The position numbers and the translations under genes are program-made. A model generated the notes under the pieces. The model saw only the letters and a list, made by a program, of their open reading frames with translations, had not been told where the DNA came from and did not search any database. 64,000 nucleotides of DNA from G963663315 sp965116335 (GTDB lineage Bacteria > Pseudomonadota > Gammaproteobacteria > Arenicellales > Poriferihabitantaceae): NCBI GenBank assembly GCA_965116335.1, contig OZ220677.1, positions 558,001-622,000 on the forward strand, in the 5' to 3' direction. Shown one piece after another: positions 1-8,440 of this stretch. Every line of letters begins with the position of its first letter. The first letter of the stretch is position 1.

Positions 1-35
1 GGTGGTCGGGGGTTCGAGTCCCTCCGGGCCCGCCA
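1..35 (+). tRNA. 3' part of a tRNA gene (cut by window start)
   Basis: Only the 3' third is present. A T-arm (GGGGG stem, TTCGAGT loop, CCCTC stem) is followed by the acceptor strand CGGGCCC, a discriminator G at 32 and an encoded CCA at 33-35. The anticodon lies outside the window, so the isotype cannot be read. A G discriminator together with a GGTC-like variable loop is compatible with Asp or Asn-type tRNAs, but this is weak. Confidence 0.8.
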
Positions 36-99
36 CCCTGTGCATTAAAAGACCTTCGAATGCCACTGTCAGTTCGCCTGGTAATGGTTGTCAGGGGGT

Positions 100-1050
100 T
101 TACCCTCTGGGATGATGACGCTGATGGATATTTTTCAGTCGTGTCGTGGTGACCAGCGTGTAGATCTGTGTGGTAGATAAGCTGGAATGCCCCAGAAACA
201 TCTGCACACTACGCAGGTCCGCCCCATTATCCAATAAATGTGTGGCAAATGCGTGTCTTAATGTATGCGGAGAAATGGCACCGGTCAATCCACTCACGCG
301 GGCATAACGCTTCAGATTCTGCCAGAATCCTTGACGGCTCATCGCTTTTGCTCGACTGCTCAGGAATAAGGCCGGGTCTTGTCTGTCACCCAGAATACTC
401 GCTCTTGATTCATTCAGGTAGCGTAAAATCCAGCTATTGGCATGATCTCCCAGAGGCACCAGCCGTTCCTTGTTGCCCTTGCCCACCACCCGGCAGACAC
501 CGACTGTGAAGTCGACCTGGTCGACCAGCAACCCGGTCAATTCCGATACGCGCATGCCGGTAGCATACAGGGTTTCGATCATGGCCCGGTCGCGCAAGCC
601 GAAGCGAGTGGACACATCCGGTGCGTTGATCAGAAGTCTGACCGCCTCTTCAGAAATCGGTTTGGGCAGTGATTTTGTACTCGCCGGAGCGACCACATTG
701 GCACACGGGTCATAATCAATCAATGAATTATGAATCAGGTATTTATAAAAACTTCTTAAAGCTGATAGTGAGCGCACGGCACTGCGGTTGGAGGCTTGCC
801 CGGCACGGAAATCGAGATAGTCGGTAATGCCATCTGAAGCCGGGTCTTGCAGAGACAGGCGCTGCCCCGCCAACCATCCAAAGAACAGCAGGAGATCGGT
901 GCGATAGGCGTTCAACGTGTTATCGCTCAAGCCGGATTCCATCCAGGCGGTGTCCAGAAATTGAGTCAGCAGAGTTCGCCAGGCCGGATCCAGCTTTTGC
1001 TGATCGGTGGTGGAGGCCGGTAAATCCTTATTGCGCGGTTTCAACGGCAT
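100..1050 (-). CDS. xerD: Site-specific tyrosine recombinase XerD
   Basis: XerD acts with XerC at dif sites to resolve chromosome dimers. The 316-residue protein has the N-terminal SAM-like core-binding domain (about 25-115) and the C-terminal catalytic domain. The catalytic set is complete: Arg167 (ATGMRVSEL), Lys191 (GKGNKER), His262/Arg265 (SPHTLRHAF), His288 (LGHSSLS) and the nucleophile Tyr297 (TTQIYT). The C-terminus (HQRHHPRG) matches XerD rather than XerC. The residue after the YT pair is Leu where XerD usually has His (YTHV), a minor deviation. The start overlaps the end of the upstream helical-repeat gene by 23 bases, suggesting co-transcription and translational coupling. Length is slightly above the usual 298 because of an N-terminal extension. 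Confidence 0.95.
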   Translation of the reverse strand: MPLKPRNKDLPASTTDQQKLDPAWRTLLTQFLDTAWMESGLSDNTLNAYRTDLLLFFGWLAGQRLSLQDPASDGITDYLDFRAGQASNRSAVRSLSALRSFYKYLIHNSLIDYDPCANVVAPASTKSLPKPISEEAVRLLINAPDVSTRFGLRDRAMIETLYATGMRVSELTGLLVDQVDFTVGVCRVVGKGNKERLVPLGDHANSWILRYLNESRASILGDRQDPALFLSSRAKAMSRQGFWQNLKRYARVSGLTGAISPHTLRHAFATHLLDNGADLRSVQMFLGHSSLSTTQIYTLVTTTRLKNIHQRHHPRG

Positions 1051-2893
1051 CCGGTCTGGATTCCAGTAGCCAGAGTTGCTGGAGTTTCTGTTTCAGCAAA
1101 ACCCGGCGTTTCTCATCGGTGGCATGAGCCAGCAGGTCTTCAAGCAATACTCTGGCATCAATGGTAAGGTCGGCGGATTGCAATGCTTCGGCGGCGCGAT
1201 AGCGAGCCGCTATACCCCATTGATCCCAGCCATTGCTTTTCTGCATGGCGGAAAACAGATAATGATCGGCGGCGCGAACGAACTGTCCCAACCCCTGTAA
1301 GGAATCGGCCTTCCAATAGGCGATTTCCCGGATATGCTGGCGGCTCACTGCCTGCTTGCTGATTTCATCCAGCAGCCTGATCGCCAGGCTGTGCTGGTTG
1401 ACTTTTTGCAAGTCAAATACAGGTTGCAATACCTGATCCACCTGTTGCGCGGTCAAATGATCGTGTGCCTCAATCCATTCTCTCAATTTCTGCGCCCCAC
1501 GCTCATAATGACCGGCAATAATTGAGATACGCGCCACATGCAATAACCACTGTAACCGCTCCATACCCTGGGGAATGAATGATATGCTGTCGTTGATTTG
1601 TGCAGTCAACTCGATATACCCCATTTCAAGCGCGCGGTTAGAGAGTGCCAGCCCGACATCACCACTCAAATCCAGCTGGCCGAAAGGTTGGTCTTCACCA
1701 TACAGGTAAGGAATCACTCGCGCCGTGCCCGCTTCCATCAATGCGGTGACGAACAGGTTATTCAGTTGCCGCCTCATGGTCGCGCTGTTTCTGCCTTGCA
1801 GCAAGTATCCGAAGATGGCCTTGCGGACAGACTGCGCCTCTTGCGGCAGTTGCAGGGAATGGATCATCAGGTCGGTTGATTCACCTAACAGCAGGCCGAG
1901 ACGATTGGTTTCGTCGAGGGCAACCCTGCGGTAGGCGTTCAACAGGTCGACTACTGTGAAACCAGGCCAGGCGCGATCAATCCGGGTCAGTGATTGCCCG
2001 GCCTCAACCAGATATTGCTCGAGATAAATCAGGGCCGACTGAGGATTATCACCGAGCAATGCGGCGTAAGCGCGTACAGCCAGCATCTGCCAAAGCGGTA
2101 ATGGTCGGTTGCCGGAAGCCTCCATGTCCTGGCTTAGCTGGTCAAGTTTGTCGGATGCCTGGGTCGGAGTCAGCGTACCGTTCTGTAATCGGGCGTAGAT
2201 ACGCAACAAGCGGGCGGCGGGCTGATGCAGGGGTGCCAGAGTATTTACAGCGCCGTCCGGGTCATTCAGTTGCAGCTGAATGCCGGCACTCAACAGCAAC
2301 CAGTCTTGATCTCTGGAACGAAAATCCGATTGATAATGACGCATCGCGGTATGCGCTGCCGTCAAATAACCATCGACCAGATAACTCTCGACCAGCAATT
2401 TACGCAGATTTCGGCTGTGCTGGTGGTCGGTATCGGCTGATAACAGGCGTTTGCGAAGTATACTCCGCGCCTGCTCGCCCTGGTTCAGCTCGATGTGTGC
2501 GCGGATAGCCTGGAGATCCGCCTGGTAAAGCATAGAGTCCGGAAAAGTTGCAGGTATCTGCCGGGTTCTGGTTAATAATTGCTGCCAGCGACCAGTGGTT
2601 CGATAGACCGCCCACAGCTGACGCTCCCAGTTGAACCAGACGGTGGTCGGCTGTGCAGGCGGGCCTTGCGATTCCAGTATGGAGCGAGCCAGTTCCAGCA
2701 CATTGGCCTGAATCAGGATGCGTACCCGGTCCAGACTATGCTCCGCGATTTCACTATCGCTGTTTTTTGCAACCGGGTGCGGTGGCCGCGCTGTAGCTGG
2801 CTCGACTACAGACAAGCTGAGGCAGCAGAGCCATAATGCAATAACCAGTCGCGCCCACGGGAAACGCGTAAACGAAGGCCCGGTTGTGAACAC
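1028..2893 (-). CDS. Secreted helical-repeat (TPR-like) protein, function unknown
   Basis: No enzyme family is recognised. The reading frame is open up to 3025, but that would place the N-terminus inside rplS. A GTG at 2893, 20 bases after the rplS stop, gives a normal export signal: basic start, hydrophobic run LVIALWLCCLSLSVV and a small-residue cleavage region near PATA. The mature part (about 585 residues) is alanine- and leucine-rich, almost entirely helical, with several stretches resembling TPR pairs (for example around AKSILxSQG and YGxGQFVRAADHYLFSA-like segments). A periplasmic scaffold or adaptor role is inferred, not shown. It lies between rplS and xerD and overlaps the xerD start. 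The start codon is the least certain part, since the Shine-Dalgarno match before the GTG is weak. Confidence 0.7.
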   Translation of the reverse strand: MFTTGPSFTRFPWARLVIALWLCCLSLSVVEPATARPPHPVAKNSDSEIAEHSLDRVRILIQANVLELARSILESQGPPAQPTTVWFNWERQLWAVYRTTGRWQQLLTRTRQIPATFPDSMLYQADLQAIRAHIELNQGEQARSILRKRLLSADTDHQHSRNLRKLLVESYLVDGYLTAAHTAMRHYQSDFRSRDQDWLLLSAGIQLQLNDPDGAVNTLAPLHQPAARLLRIYARLQNGTLTPTQASDKLDQLSQDMEASGNRPLPLWQMLAVRAYAALLGDNPQSALIYLEQYLVEAGQSLTRIDRAWPGFTVVDLLNAYRRVALDETNRLGLLLGESTDLMIHSLQLPQEAQSVRKAIFGYLLQGRNSATMRRQLNNLFVTALMEAGTARVIPYLYGEDQPFGQLDLSGDVGLALSNRALEMGYIELTAQINDSISFIPQGMERLQWLLHVARISIIAGHYERGAQKLREWIEAHDHLTAQQVDQVLQPVFDLQKVNQHSLAIRLLDEISKQAVSRQHIREIAYWKADSLQGLGQFVRAADHYLFSAMQKSNGWDQWGIAARYRAAEALQSADLTIDARVLLEDLLAHATDEKRRVLLKQKLQQLWLLESRPDAVETAQ

Positions 2894-2915
2894 GACTACC
2901 CGATTTCGGCTGCGC

Positions 2916-3266
2916 TCAGTGCCGGACTTTTTCCTTGATCCGGGCTGATTTTCCCGAACGCTGGCGAAGATAGTAGAGTTTGGCGCGTCTGACATCGCCG
3001 CGCCGAACCACCTCGATATCCGCAATCAATGGACTATGGGTTTGAAAGACTCGCTCGACGCCTTCTCCGCTGGCCACCTTGCGTACCGTAAACGAGGAGT
3101 TCAGCCCACGGTTTTTCTTCGCGATCACCACGCCCTCATAAGCCTGCAACCGTTCCCGACTGCCTTCCTTGACACGCACCTGGACCTTGACCCGGTCACC
3201 GGCACCAAAATGCGGAATCCCCTGCTTCAGTTGCTCGGATTCGAGTTGATCAATAATATTACTCAT
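2916..3266 (-). CDS. rplS: 50S ribosomal protein L19
   Basis: L19 sits at the 30S-50S interface of the ribosome. The 116-residue product beginning MSNIIDQLES has the normal family length and the diagnostic blocks FGAGDRVKVQVRVKEG, YEGVVIAKKNRGLNSS and RRAKLYYLRQRSGKSARIKE. A longer frame begins upstream at 3290, but the ATG at 3266 is preceded by GGAG and overlaps the trmD stop (GATGAGTAA), the usual arrangement of this operon. It is last in the rpsP-rimM-trmD-rplS series. Confidence 0.96.
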   Translation of the reverse strand: MSNIIDQLESEQLKQGIPHFGAGDRVKVQVRVKEGSRERLQAYEGVVIAKKNRGLNSSFTVRKVASGEGVERVFQTHSPLIADIEVVRRGDVRRAKLYYLRQRSGKSARIKEKVRH

Positions 3267-4011
3267 CTTCTTGCTCCAGTTGGTAAGCATTCAACAATTC
3301 AATCTGTTCTTCATTGCACCGGAATGGATGCGCGTTGAAATTCGCGATCAAATCCGGGCGCCGTTCGGCCGTTCTAACAAACGCCTGATTCAGGCGCCAT
3401 TGGCGTATTTTCTCATGGTCGCCACTCAAAAGCACGGGCGGCACATCACGGCCTTCGAAACGCTCCGGCCTGGTAAAGTGTGGACAATCCAGCAGCCCAT
3501 CCGAAAACGAATCCTGTTGTGCCGACATCCGGTTACCCAATACCCCCGGCAGCAAGCGCGCGATAGCCTCAACCAGGACCATGGCCGCCAGTTCTCCACC
3601 AGCCAGCACATAATCGCCAATTGAAATCTCGCGTTGCACACGGCTTTGTACAATTCTCTCATCAATGCCCTCGTAACGACCGGCCAGCAAAATCAATCCG
3701 GGCAACGCCGCGAGTTCCTGCGCCATACGCTGATTCAGCAACTCGCCCTGAGGCGTCAGATAGATCACCGGCCCTGGCCGTGACATCCGCGCCTCATCTA
3801 TACAGGCAGCCAGCGGCGCAGGCTTCATCACCATGCCCGGACCGCCACCATAAGGACGGTCATCGACTGCCCGATGCGGCCCGCTGGCATACTCCCGCGG
3901 GTCCAGCGAGTCGAATTTCAACGCGCCCGTCGAAACCGCCTGGCGAATCATCCCGTAGCGTGCAATCGAGTTACACATATCCGGGAATATGGTAATTATA
4001 TTTATTTCCAT
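3259..4011 (-). CDS. trmD: tRNA (guanine-N1-)-methyltransferase TrmD
   Basis: TrmD methylates G37 next to the anticodon using S-adenosylmethionine, preventing +1 frameshifts. The 250-residue protein shows the SPOUT knot segments: YLTPQGELLNQ, LLAGRYEGIDERI and SIGDYVLAGGELAAM, then the C-terminal LLDCPHFTRPE block that binds tRNA. The length is typical. The start directly abuts the rimM stop and the end overlaps the rplS start, so expression is probably coupled. Confidence 0.97.
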   Translation of the reverse strand: MEINIITIFPDMCNSIARYGMIRQAVSTGALKFDSLDPREYASGPHRAVDDRPYGGGPGMVMKPAPLAACIDEARMSRPGPVIYLTPQGELLNQRMAQELAALPGLILLAGRYEGIDERIVQSRVQREISIGDYVLAGGELAAMVLVEAIARLLPGVLGNRMSAQQDSFSDGLLDCPHFTRPERFEGRDVPPVLLSGDHEKIRQWRLNQAFVRTAERRPDLIANFNAHPFRCNEEQIELLNAYQLEQEDE

Positions 4012-4539
4012 TTAATCATTCTCGTCCCAGTTGACCGTGATCAATCCGGCTTGCAGATCCACCTTGCTGATTACTTGCGGTATCCAGGGCAACAATCTCT
4101 CAGCACTATCGCTACCAGTCACCACCGCGACATCATTGGCACCGGTTTCCAGCATAGCCGTCAACTCGCCCAGAATCACGTTCTGCCGGTTTACCACGCG
4201 CAATCCAATCAGATCCATCCAGTAGAATTCACCGTCCTGCAACGTCTCGAACGATGCCCGGTCAACCGCAATCTGACAACCGATCCACTGCATGGCGGCT
4301 TCCCGGTCCGGATAGCCCTGCAAGTGCGCGATCAGATGTTTGCCGGATTGCCTGAAAGTGCGTACCTCTACTGTTTTCCAGTTGCAATCCCCGACCCTGC
4401 CAACCTGCCACACCGAATAGTCGAAAATCTGCTCGGCTGGCCGGGTATGGGAGTGTATCTTCAGCCCCCCCTTGACTCCGTGGTGAGTGCCGACTACCCC
4501 CAGCACAACCCGTGAAGAATCCAGTTTTGTGCCGGACAT
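4012..4539 (-). CDS. rimM: 16S rRNA processing/30S maturation factor RimM
   Basis: RimM assists late 30S assembly around the 16S head domain and ribosomal protein S19. The 175-residue product has the N-terminal RimM barrel (VVGTHHGVKGGLKIHSHT) and the C-terminal PRC-like barrel beginning GEFYWMDLIGLRVVN, with the conserved ETGANDV segment. It lies between rpsP and trmD with no intergenic gap on the trmD side, as in other gammaproteobacteria. Confidence 0.96.
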   Translation of the reverse strand: MSGTKLDSSRVVLGVVGTHHGVKGGLKIHSHTRPAEQIFDYSVWQVGRVGDCNWKTVEVRTFRQSGKHLIAHLQGYPDREAAMQWIGCQIAVDRASFETLQDGEFYWMDLIGLRVVNRQNVILGELTAMLETGANDVAVVTGSDSAERLLPWIPQVISKVDLQAGLITVNWDEND

Positions 4540-4596
4540 ACTACACGACCGTCAAAATGTTCGACCATCCTCCGGGCAGACTGAAACGGCGGAAAA

Positions 4597-4995
4597 TCAG
4601 GCCGCAGCCTCAGCTTTCGCCTCTGGCTTCGTTTCGGCTTTGGCTGCTGGCTCTGCTTCTGCTGTCACCTTTGCTGTTGCCTTTGGTTTTTCTTCCGGCT
4701 CTGCCTCTGTTTTTATCTCTGGTTTCGTGCTGGCTTCTGCCTCGGCCTTGACCTCTGCTTTTGCCTGGCTATACAGTTGTTTCACCCGATCACTTATCCG
4801 GGCGCCATTGCCGACCCAGTGTTCCAGTCTTTCCCGGTCGATCTTGAGTTTCTCCTCCTGCCCGCGTGCAATCGGATTGAAAAAGCCGATTCTCTCTATA
4901 AAGCGTCCACGAGTGGAACGTCTCTGGTCTGCAACCAGAATCGAATAAAAGGGACGCTTCTTCGAGCCACCCCGCGCCAAGCGAATTACTACCAT
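4597..4995 (-). CDS. rpsP: 30S ribosomal protein S16 with a long Ala/Glu/Lys tail
   Basis: S16 is a primary 30S assembly protein. The frame is open further upstream, but the family begins MVVIRLARGGSKKRPFY, giving 132 residues from 4995. Residues 1-76 form the complete S16 fold, about the length of ordinary S16. Residues 77-132 are a low-complexity tail built from Ala, Glu, Lys and Pro, probably disordered. This is the first gene of the ribosomal/tRNA-modification operon, and a candidate promoter lies 60-90 bases upstream. Confidence 0.95.
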   Translation of the reverse strand: MVVIRLARGGSKKRPFYSILVADQRRSTRGRFIERIGFFNPIARGQEEKLKIDRERLEHWVGNGARISDRVKQLYSQAKAEVKAEAEASTKPEIKTEAEPEEKPKATAKVTAEAEPAAKAETKPEAKAEAAA

Positions 4996-5057
4996 AAATA
5001 TGCCTGTTCTGTGTTGGAATTTATATGCTGCCGAACCGACTGCCATTCAGGCGGCGG

Positions 5058-5085
5058 ATTCTACCACAAAAGCGGTTGCATAAAA
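5058..5085 (-). promoter_or_regulatory. Candidate sigma70 promoter for rpsP operon
   Basis: Read on the minus strand: an extended -10 (TGTGG followed by TAGAAT at 5063-5058) and a weak -35-like TTTTAT at 5085-5080, spacing 16. It lies upstream of rpsP with nothing else transcribed leftward from this gap. The -10 is convincing, the -35 is poor. Confidence 0.4.
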
Positions 5086-5137
5086 CGCTCTTTTATCGGT
5101 AAGCTACGGTTATTGTATTCAATCAACGCCGTCCCGC

Positions 5138-7240
5138 TTGCTATTCAGTAAAAATCAGCCCCGTAACCTCGCTATTGCCGCTTCACTGTTAGGCTTTATG
5201 GTCTCGGTTGTGATTGTCCGTAATGTTTCGGAAGTGTCGGCATTGCCGATTGCCCTATCCGGCCCGTTCCAGTTCGCGGAATGGATCAATCAGGCCGAGG
5301 ACTGGCTGAGACAGTATTTTCGCTGGTTTACCCGCGCCATCGCAAGTGCAATCGGGCAATCACTGATTGTAGTGGAAGGTTTCCTGGTTGACGCGCCCTG
5401 GCTGTTTATACTACTGCTGCTGACTCTGCCAGCACTTTATTTCGGTGGGCTGCCGCTGGCCTTGCTGACCATCGGCGGAGTCGTTTTCTGGGCCGGAGTC
5501 GGTATGTGGGAGGCTTCGATGCAAACTCTGGCACTGATGGGTATTGCGGTGATTCTTTCCGTGATTGTCGGCGTACTGACCGGAATTCTGTGCTCGCAAA
5601 GTGACCGCTTCGAGCGTGTTTTGCGTCCCATCCTCGATACCATGCAGACTATGCCGGCTTTCGTTTATCTGTTGCCTGCGGTTTTCTTTTTCGGCATCGG
5701 CGGGCCACCTGCCATCATGGCGACCATGATTTACGCCCTGCCGCCGGTCATTCGCCTGACCAATCTCGGCATTCGACAGATCTCCTCCAACACGCTGGAG
5801 GCAGCGCACTCGTTCGGCTCGACCCGGATGCAGACTCTGCTCAAGGTGCAGATACCGATGGCACTGCCCAGCATCATGCTGGGTATTAACCAGACCATCA
5901 TGATGGCGCTGGCGCTGGTTGTACTGGCCACCTTCATCGGGGCGGAGGGGCTAGGCAGTGAGGTCTGGCGAGCGATTTACCGGCTTCGTGTCGGCTGGTC
6001 CCTGGAGGGCGGGCTGTGCATCGTATTCATGGCTATCATCCTCGACCGCATGAGTCTGGCATTGAGCCACCCGCGTGACAAGCCGGTTGCCGCTGACACA
6101 ATCCCCTTCCGGTTGCTCCCCCAGACTTTGGATATTTATCCGCTGGCGATGGCCGTTGAAAGAATCATCGCAATACCGTGGAATCTGGTCTCACAGGTAG
6201 CGCATCTGTTTGTGAATCAGGTCGCAATCATAACGGGAATCATTTTCGACGCCATCAGTATGAACCGGCAGCGCGGAGCGCGGCTCAGACAATTCGTCTG
6301 CGGTCATGTGTTTTTATTCGCCAGCCTGTTGATTCTGGTCGCTATTATGATCGGAGACAGCATTTGGGCGGGCTTTGGAAGCTACCCGGAGTCGTGGGAT
6401 TTCTCTTTTCGCAAGCCGGTTGACGAGGCCATCAGTTGGCTGACGGTGCATCCCGGATTTATTGCCTTTACCAAGGGATTGAGAACCTTCGTCTACCTCT
6501 ATCTGCTGCACCCGCTGGACCTGTACCTGACTCAATTACCCTGGTATATCACCATCGCTGCGCTCGGTCTGATCGGCTGGGTTTCCGCTGGTCGTAACTT
6601 CGCCATTGCCGTAATGGCTCTGTTATTCTTTATCGGTGCCTGTGATTTATGGGCTGAGGCGATGCTGACACTGTCTTCGACACTGGTCTCGGTTTTCATC
6701 TGCTTCGTGGTTGGACTACCACTCGGTGTAGCCTCGGCCTACAGCAGAAAGTTCGATATGGTGCTGCGCCCGGTACTGGATACCATGCAAACGCTGCCGA
6801 GCTTTGTCTATCTGATTCCGGTATTGATGTTTTTCGGTGGCAATATCGTGTCTGCGGTCATCGCGACTGTCATTTATGCGTTGCCACCAGTGATTCGCCT
6901 GACCAGTCTGGGTATATCCAGCATTCCGGCAACCTATACCGAGGTCTCTTCTTCCTTTGGCGGAACCGGGCTACAGACTCTGAAAAAAGTGAAATTGCCG
7001 ATGGCTCTGCCCAGTGTCATGCTGGGTCTGAATCAGGCGGTCATGATGGCACTGGCCATGCAGGTAGTCACGCCGCTGATCGGTGGTGGTGGGCTGGGGC
7101 GCGAAGTATTCCATGCGTTGAATGTCGCCAATACCGGCAAGGGACTGGCGGCTGGAATCGGCATCGTACTGCTCGCCATCATACTGGATCGATTGAGCCA
7201 GGCATGGACTCAGGCGCAACGCAAGGCACTCGGCGTTTGA
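5138..7240 (+). CDS. Betaine/proline-type ABC transporter permease, two fused permease domains
   Basis: This is the membrane channel of a quaternary-amine (glycine betaine/proline-like, ProW/OpuAB family) importer. The 700-residue protein contains two complete binding-protein-dependent permease domains in tandem. Each has an EAA-type loop that contacts the ATPase: first copy around residues 225-260 (QIPMALPSIMLGINQTIM), second around 605-640 (KLPMALPSVMLGLNQAVM). Each domain carries five or six hydrophobic segments, with extra membrane segments at the N-terminus and between the domains. The fused protein could replace the usual homodimer. The start is uncertain: TTG at 5138 or ATG at 5198; neither has a strong ribosome site. 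The binding protein and ATPase follow on the same strand. The exact substrate is not decided by sequence. Confidence 0.88.
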   Translation: MLFSKNQPRNLAIAASLLGFMVSVVIVRNVSEVSALPIALSGPFQFAEWINQAEDWLRQYFRWFTRAIASAIGQSLIVVEGFLVDAPWLFILLLLTLPALYFGGLPLALLTIGGVVFWAGVGMWEASMQTLALMGIAVILSVIVGVLTGILCSQSDRFERVLRPILDTMQTMPAFVYLLPAVFFFGIGGPPAIMATMIYALPPVIRLTNLGIRQISSNTLEAAHSFGSTRMQTLLKVQIPMALPSIMLGINQTIMMALALVVLATFIGAEGLGSEVWRAIYRLRVGWSLEGGLCIVFMAIILDRMSLALSHPRDKPVAADTIPFRLLPQTLDIYPLAMAVERIIAIPWNLVSQVAHLFVNQVAIITGIIFDAISMNRQRGARLRQFVCGHVFLFASLLILVAIMIGDSIWAGFGSYPESWDFSFRKPVDEAISWLTVHPGFIAFTKGLRTFVYLYLLHPLDLYLTQLPWYITIAALGLIGWVSAGRNFAIAVMALLFFIGACDLWAEAMLTLSSTLVSVFICFVVGLPLGVASAYSRKFDMVLRPVLDTMQTLPSFVYLIPVLMFFGGNIVSAVIATVIYALPPVIRLTSLGISSIPATYTEVSSSFGGTGLQTLKKVKLPMALPSVMLGLNQAVMMALAMQVVTPLIGGGGLGREVFHALNVANTGKGLAAGIGIVLLAIILDRLSQAWTQAQRKALGV

Positions 7241-7265
7241 TATTGGAATTATATGATGAATTATA

Positions 7266-7295
7266 TTGACAAAATTCCAGCCTGCCCCATAGAAT
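7266..7295 (+). promoter_or_regulatory. Strong sigma70-like promoter before the binding-protein gene
   Basis: A perfect -35 TTGACA (7266-7271) and -10 TAGAAT (7290-7295) are separated by 18 bases, about 130 bases ahead of the binding-protein start. With the terminator at 8384-8412 this makes a separately transcribed binding-protein unit, which would allow it to be made in excess of permease and ATPase. Confidence 0.65.
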
Positions 7296-7422
7296 GAACA
7301 CTATTGAAGAATCAATTCCACAAACCCACAGATCGTGCAGGTGACAATGCCGCCGCCGAATGCGCGAGCACTCTGACCGGCCTGTGTGTTTTCCACATAC
7401 CACTAATACAGGGCTTAAACCT

Positions 7423-8358
7423 ATGAACAAATCAAAACTAGCCAAAAACCTGGTCGCCGCAGGCTCGGTCACCGCACTGCTAAGCGTCTCGGCAGTTGCC
7501 GGCGCAGTCGACAAGAACCTGACCGCGCCGATTGCGGACTGGACCGGCGGGGCGGTTACCTGCAAGGTTCTGGAGGTCATCCTCGAGCAGGAAATGGGAT
7601 ATGACATCAAACGTGTCATGATGCCCTCTGGAGCACCCGTATATGAGGCCATGGCAGTCGGCGACCTGGATTTCGGCTGTGAAAGCTGGCCATCCTATTC
7701 GCCGTCCAGAAACCGCTTCATGGCCGAGTTTGGCGGCGATGGCACCGTGTCCTATCTGGGTGAGACCGGGATTGTCGGTACTTCCACCTACTACGTTCCA
7801 CGATATTTTGTCGAGGAAGTGGCTCCGGACCTTACCAGCTACGAGCAGCTGAACAAGTACAAGTCTCATTTCGCAACCATTGAAACCGGCGACAAGGGAC
7901 GGCTGATTGCGTGTCCGACTCCCGCCTGGGAATGTTCCGACCAGGAACGTCTGGATCTGCTGGGAGTAGATTTTGTCGCGGTTGAGCTGGGTACGGAGAC
8001 GGCAGCATGGGCCGAAGCTCAGGCCGCGTATGCCAGAAAGGAACCCTTCCTGTTGTACGCCTGGACTCCGCACTGGATTCATGCGGCACTGGATCTGGTG
8101 CCAATCGAATTACCGCCACATAGTACAGAGCAATGGCCTGCGACCGGCTGGGCGGAAGATGTTACCTACAACTATGGCAATCCTGCGTCCATGGCGGCTC
8201 ACCCGGAAGCGGCCAGTCTGATCGGTAATATGAACCTGAGCAACAACGAACAGGCGAAAATGATTCTGGCTATCGACGTGGATGGCAGGGATATGGATGA
8301 AGTAGTCGAGGAATGGGTGGCGAGCAACGAAGATATCTGGCGCAAGTGGATGCCCTGA
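7423..8358 (+). CDS. Glycine betaine/proline-type ABC transporter substrate-binding protein
   Basis: This is the periplasmic receptor of the importer (OpuAC/ProX-like family). Starting at ATG 7423 gives 311 residues with a clean signal peptide (MNKSKLAKNLVAAGSV, then a hydrophobic core ending near AVAGA). The mature part has the family's opening (SAPI-like DWTGGAVTCKVLEVIL), an aromatic-rich region likely to line the cation cage (WPSY, YYVPRYF) and the typical block LLYAWTPHWIHAALDL. An upstream in-frame start at 7360 would bury the signal peptide and is rejected. It has its own promoter and is followed by a strong terminator, with the ATPase gene after that. Confidence 0.9.
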   Translation: MNKSKLAKNLVAAGSVTALLSVSAVAGAVDKNLTAPIADWTGGAVTCKVLEVILEQEMGYDIKRVMMPSGAPVYEAMAVGDLDFGCESWPSYSPSRNRFMAEFGGDGTVSYLGETGIVGTSTYYVPRYFVEEVAPDLTSYEQLNKYKSHFATIETGDKGRLIACPTPAWECSDQERLDLLGVDFVAVELGTETAAWAEAQAAYARKEPFLLYAWTPHWIHAALDLVPIELPPHSTEQWPATGWAEDVTYNYGNPASMAAHPEAASLIGNMNLSNNEQAKMILAIDVDGRDMDEVVEEWVASNEDIWRKWMP

Positions 8359-8383
8359 CGGTTCGCCGATCAAAGGATTACTC

Positions 8384-8412
8384 AAGACCTCGTTTATTCG
8401 AGGTCTTTTTTT
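8384..8412 (+). terminator. Rho-independent terminator after the binding-protein gene
   Basis: A nine-base-pair stem (AAGACCTCG / CGAGGTCTT) with loop TTTATT is followed by a T run ending at 8412. It lies 26 bases after the binding-protein stop and before the ATPase gene, so it probably attenuates read-through. Confidence 0.88.
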
Positions 8413-8440
8413 ATCTGCCTGTTTCTGATACTTTCCAGCA

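Noticed and set aside
1990..2508. Plus-strand open frame of 172 codons opposite the helical-repeat gene
   Set aside because: It is antisense to a gene with a clear signal peptide and has atypical composition (many Arg, Pro, Ser); no family resemblance or ribosome site.
3874..4515. Plus-strand open frame of 213 codons opposite trmD and rimM
   Set aside because: Fully antisense to two conserved genes; a coding shadow.
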